This document shows, piece after piece, positions 62,881 through 64,000 of a DNA stretch of 64,000 nucleotides (position 1 is the first letter of the stretch; each line of letters starts with the position of its first letter). A model generated the notes under the pieces. It saw nothing but the letters and a program-made list of their open reading frames with translations, was not told the DNA's origin and made no database searches. The stretch spans positions 15,662,858-15,726,857 of the forward strand of contig HG738139.1 in the NCBI GenBank assembly GCA_000499405.2, in the 5' to 3' direction. The translations under genes and the position numbers were made by a program. The DNA comes from Onchocerca volvulus (Eukaryota > Nematoda > Chromadorea > Rhabditida > Onchocercidae).

Positions 62881-64000
62881 TACAATTATCAATAATGAAA
62901 GAAAGAGGCCTTAACTTTCCGATCTTCAGTTTGTCTTAATAGAAAAGATAAACACATAATATAAAGTATGCATTTGTAAGCTATCAATATTTTTTTGTCT
63001 TAATGGATCAATGTTATGGATAATTCTTCGATTGCTCAAAAAATCAATTAAATTCATGGGAGAATTAAAAAGGAACGAAGTTGGGAGAAAACTATGCAAA
63101 TAGTTAAATTTGCTGAAATTCAAATTTCAATAGGGATGAAAATTTGCATAATTAAAGTTTTAATTTTAATAAAATTCCAAGTTCACTAAATAGTTGACAA
63201 AATTAAATCTTTCGAGAATCATAGTTTTTTGTCATCCATTGAATTCCATTCCATTTATCTTTTTAATTTTGTCGATTCGATATCAGTTTTTATTAGATCT
63301 GGCTTTGCATATGGGCATTTGAAATCTTTATCTTGATAAATCGAAATTCTTTGACAACAATTACGACTATATTAAATGGTAGCACTCTATATGAAATTGC
63401 ATAGCTCACACTCTGTCCTATTTCATTTCTCATTGGATGGTGTAGTGCTAAAGGATTGAAAAGAGCCTAGAAACTGGTTTTATGGCAGCTTTGGATGTGT
63501 TAGCTTTTCTTCAGGCTTGACAAATGTCCTTAACCTTCAAATGTCAGAAATAGAGGGAATTGGGAGAGAATTGGATATTAATCCAAGAAAAGCTGTTGCG
63601 ATTGATGAATGATTTGTTTACGATTTAGTCGTTAACCATTCCACCAGCCGGCTTGCCAACTGTATATGTCGCTGTTCCGCTCCAGCTGTTAGCCACTGGT
63701 CAGAATGATCACTGGTCAATTATGCTAAGCTGTAACTATGACACTGGATAGCTTTGGAAAAGAAACATTACCACATGTATTCTAATTAATGTTAGGGATC
63801 GAGGGACAATCCTTCTTCTGAGCAATAAGTACGATGACAAATAAATTTTATTTTTATAGAATCTTGACGAATGGACATTGCTGATTAAAGTCTTACCGTT
63901 AAATATGAATTAAGATTAAAAAAAGTTAGGAAATTTTTAGAATTATTCTTACTTAATACCAAAGCTAATTAAAATTTATCAAAATATAAACCAACGCGTA
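62881..64000. other. right flank, possibly intron or intergenic
   Basis: No further exon of the preceding gene could be joined with confidence. 63640-63740 is GC-richer, with a short repeat (cactggtca twice within 63695-63719) reminiscent of the gtggtcag words in the fold-back arms. The open frame at 62926-63123 (minus) has no support. Confidence 0.4.

Noticed and set aside
1..64000. CRISPR arrays, bacterial operons, rRNA, Wolbachia-derived inserts
   Set aside because: No regularly spaced identical repeats, no Shine-Dalgarno-linked genes and no rRNA-like stretches were seen. The GC-rich piece at 54144-54212 is better explained as a Helitron end.

Overview
The window reads as nuclear DNA of a nematode, most likely a parasitic spirurid or filarial-type species. 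It is extremely AT-rich, and its genes are split into short exons by introns with gtaag/gtatgt donors and ttttcag-like acceptors. Several start codons sit 6-20 nt downstream of such an acceptor, as expected for spliced-leader trans-splicing. It carries a venom-allergen-like (SCP/TAPS) gene of nematode type and two eukaryotic tRNA genes. The species assignment is inference; no marker here names it.

Layout. 1-1387 (minus): 5' part of a RECQL5-type helicase, cut by the left edge. 3313-7665 (minus): a complete PIG-T gene (GPI transamidase subunit, 14 exons, 589 aa). 9981-12600 (minus): a small cysteine-rich protein with long introns. 12.6-27.3 kb: a roughly 15 kb gene-poor stretch made largely of decayed tandem repeats, homopolymers and microsatellites. 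27308-31357 (minus): an unidentified protein of about 390 aa or more. 31484-34839 (minus): a complete ODR-4 gene (9 exons, 457 aa). 35773-37263 (minus): an RNF5/RNF185-type membrane RING ligase. 37670-37980 (minus): a possible tiny gene. 39083-39154 (minus): tRNA-Gly(UCC). 40596-40679 (plus): tRNA-Leu(UAA). 43114-47235 (plus): a complete APMAP gene (strictosidine-synthase-like propeller, 9 exons, 443 aa). 50568-52503 (plus): a venom-allergen-like gene with an exon-4 frameshift. 52994-55650: a transposon cluster (an inverted-repeat element, then a Helitron 3' end abutting the 5' end of a second Helitron that holds a decayed Rep/helicase coding region). 57841-59132: a large fold-back element with relatives nearby. 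60936-62880 (plus): a regulatory-looking protein with a CtBP-binding motif and a ZSWIM3-N-like C-terminus.

For PIG-T, ODR-4, RNF5 and APMAP every exon phase joins and the summed coding length is a multiple of three, which supports the hand-made models. The minus-strand genes from PIG-T to RNF5 share an endoplasmic-reticulum theme (GPI attachment, receptor folding/export, ER-associated degradation). ODR-4 and the gene after it are only about 120 nt apart, with a splice-acceptor-plus-ATG signature between them, which suggests an operon. The most unusual structure is the CTAG|TC Helitron-Helitron junction at 54212/54213. No wholly novel multi-gene system was seen.
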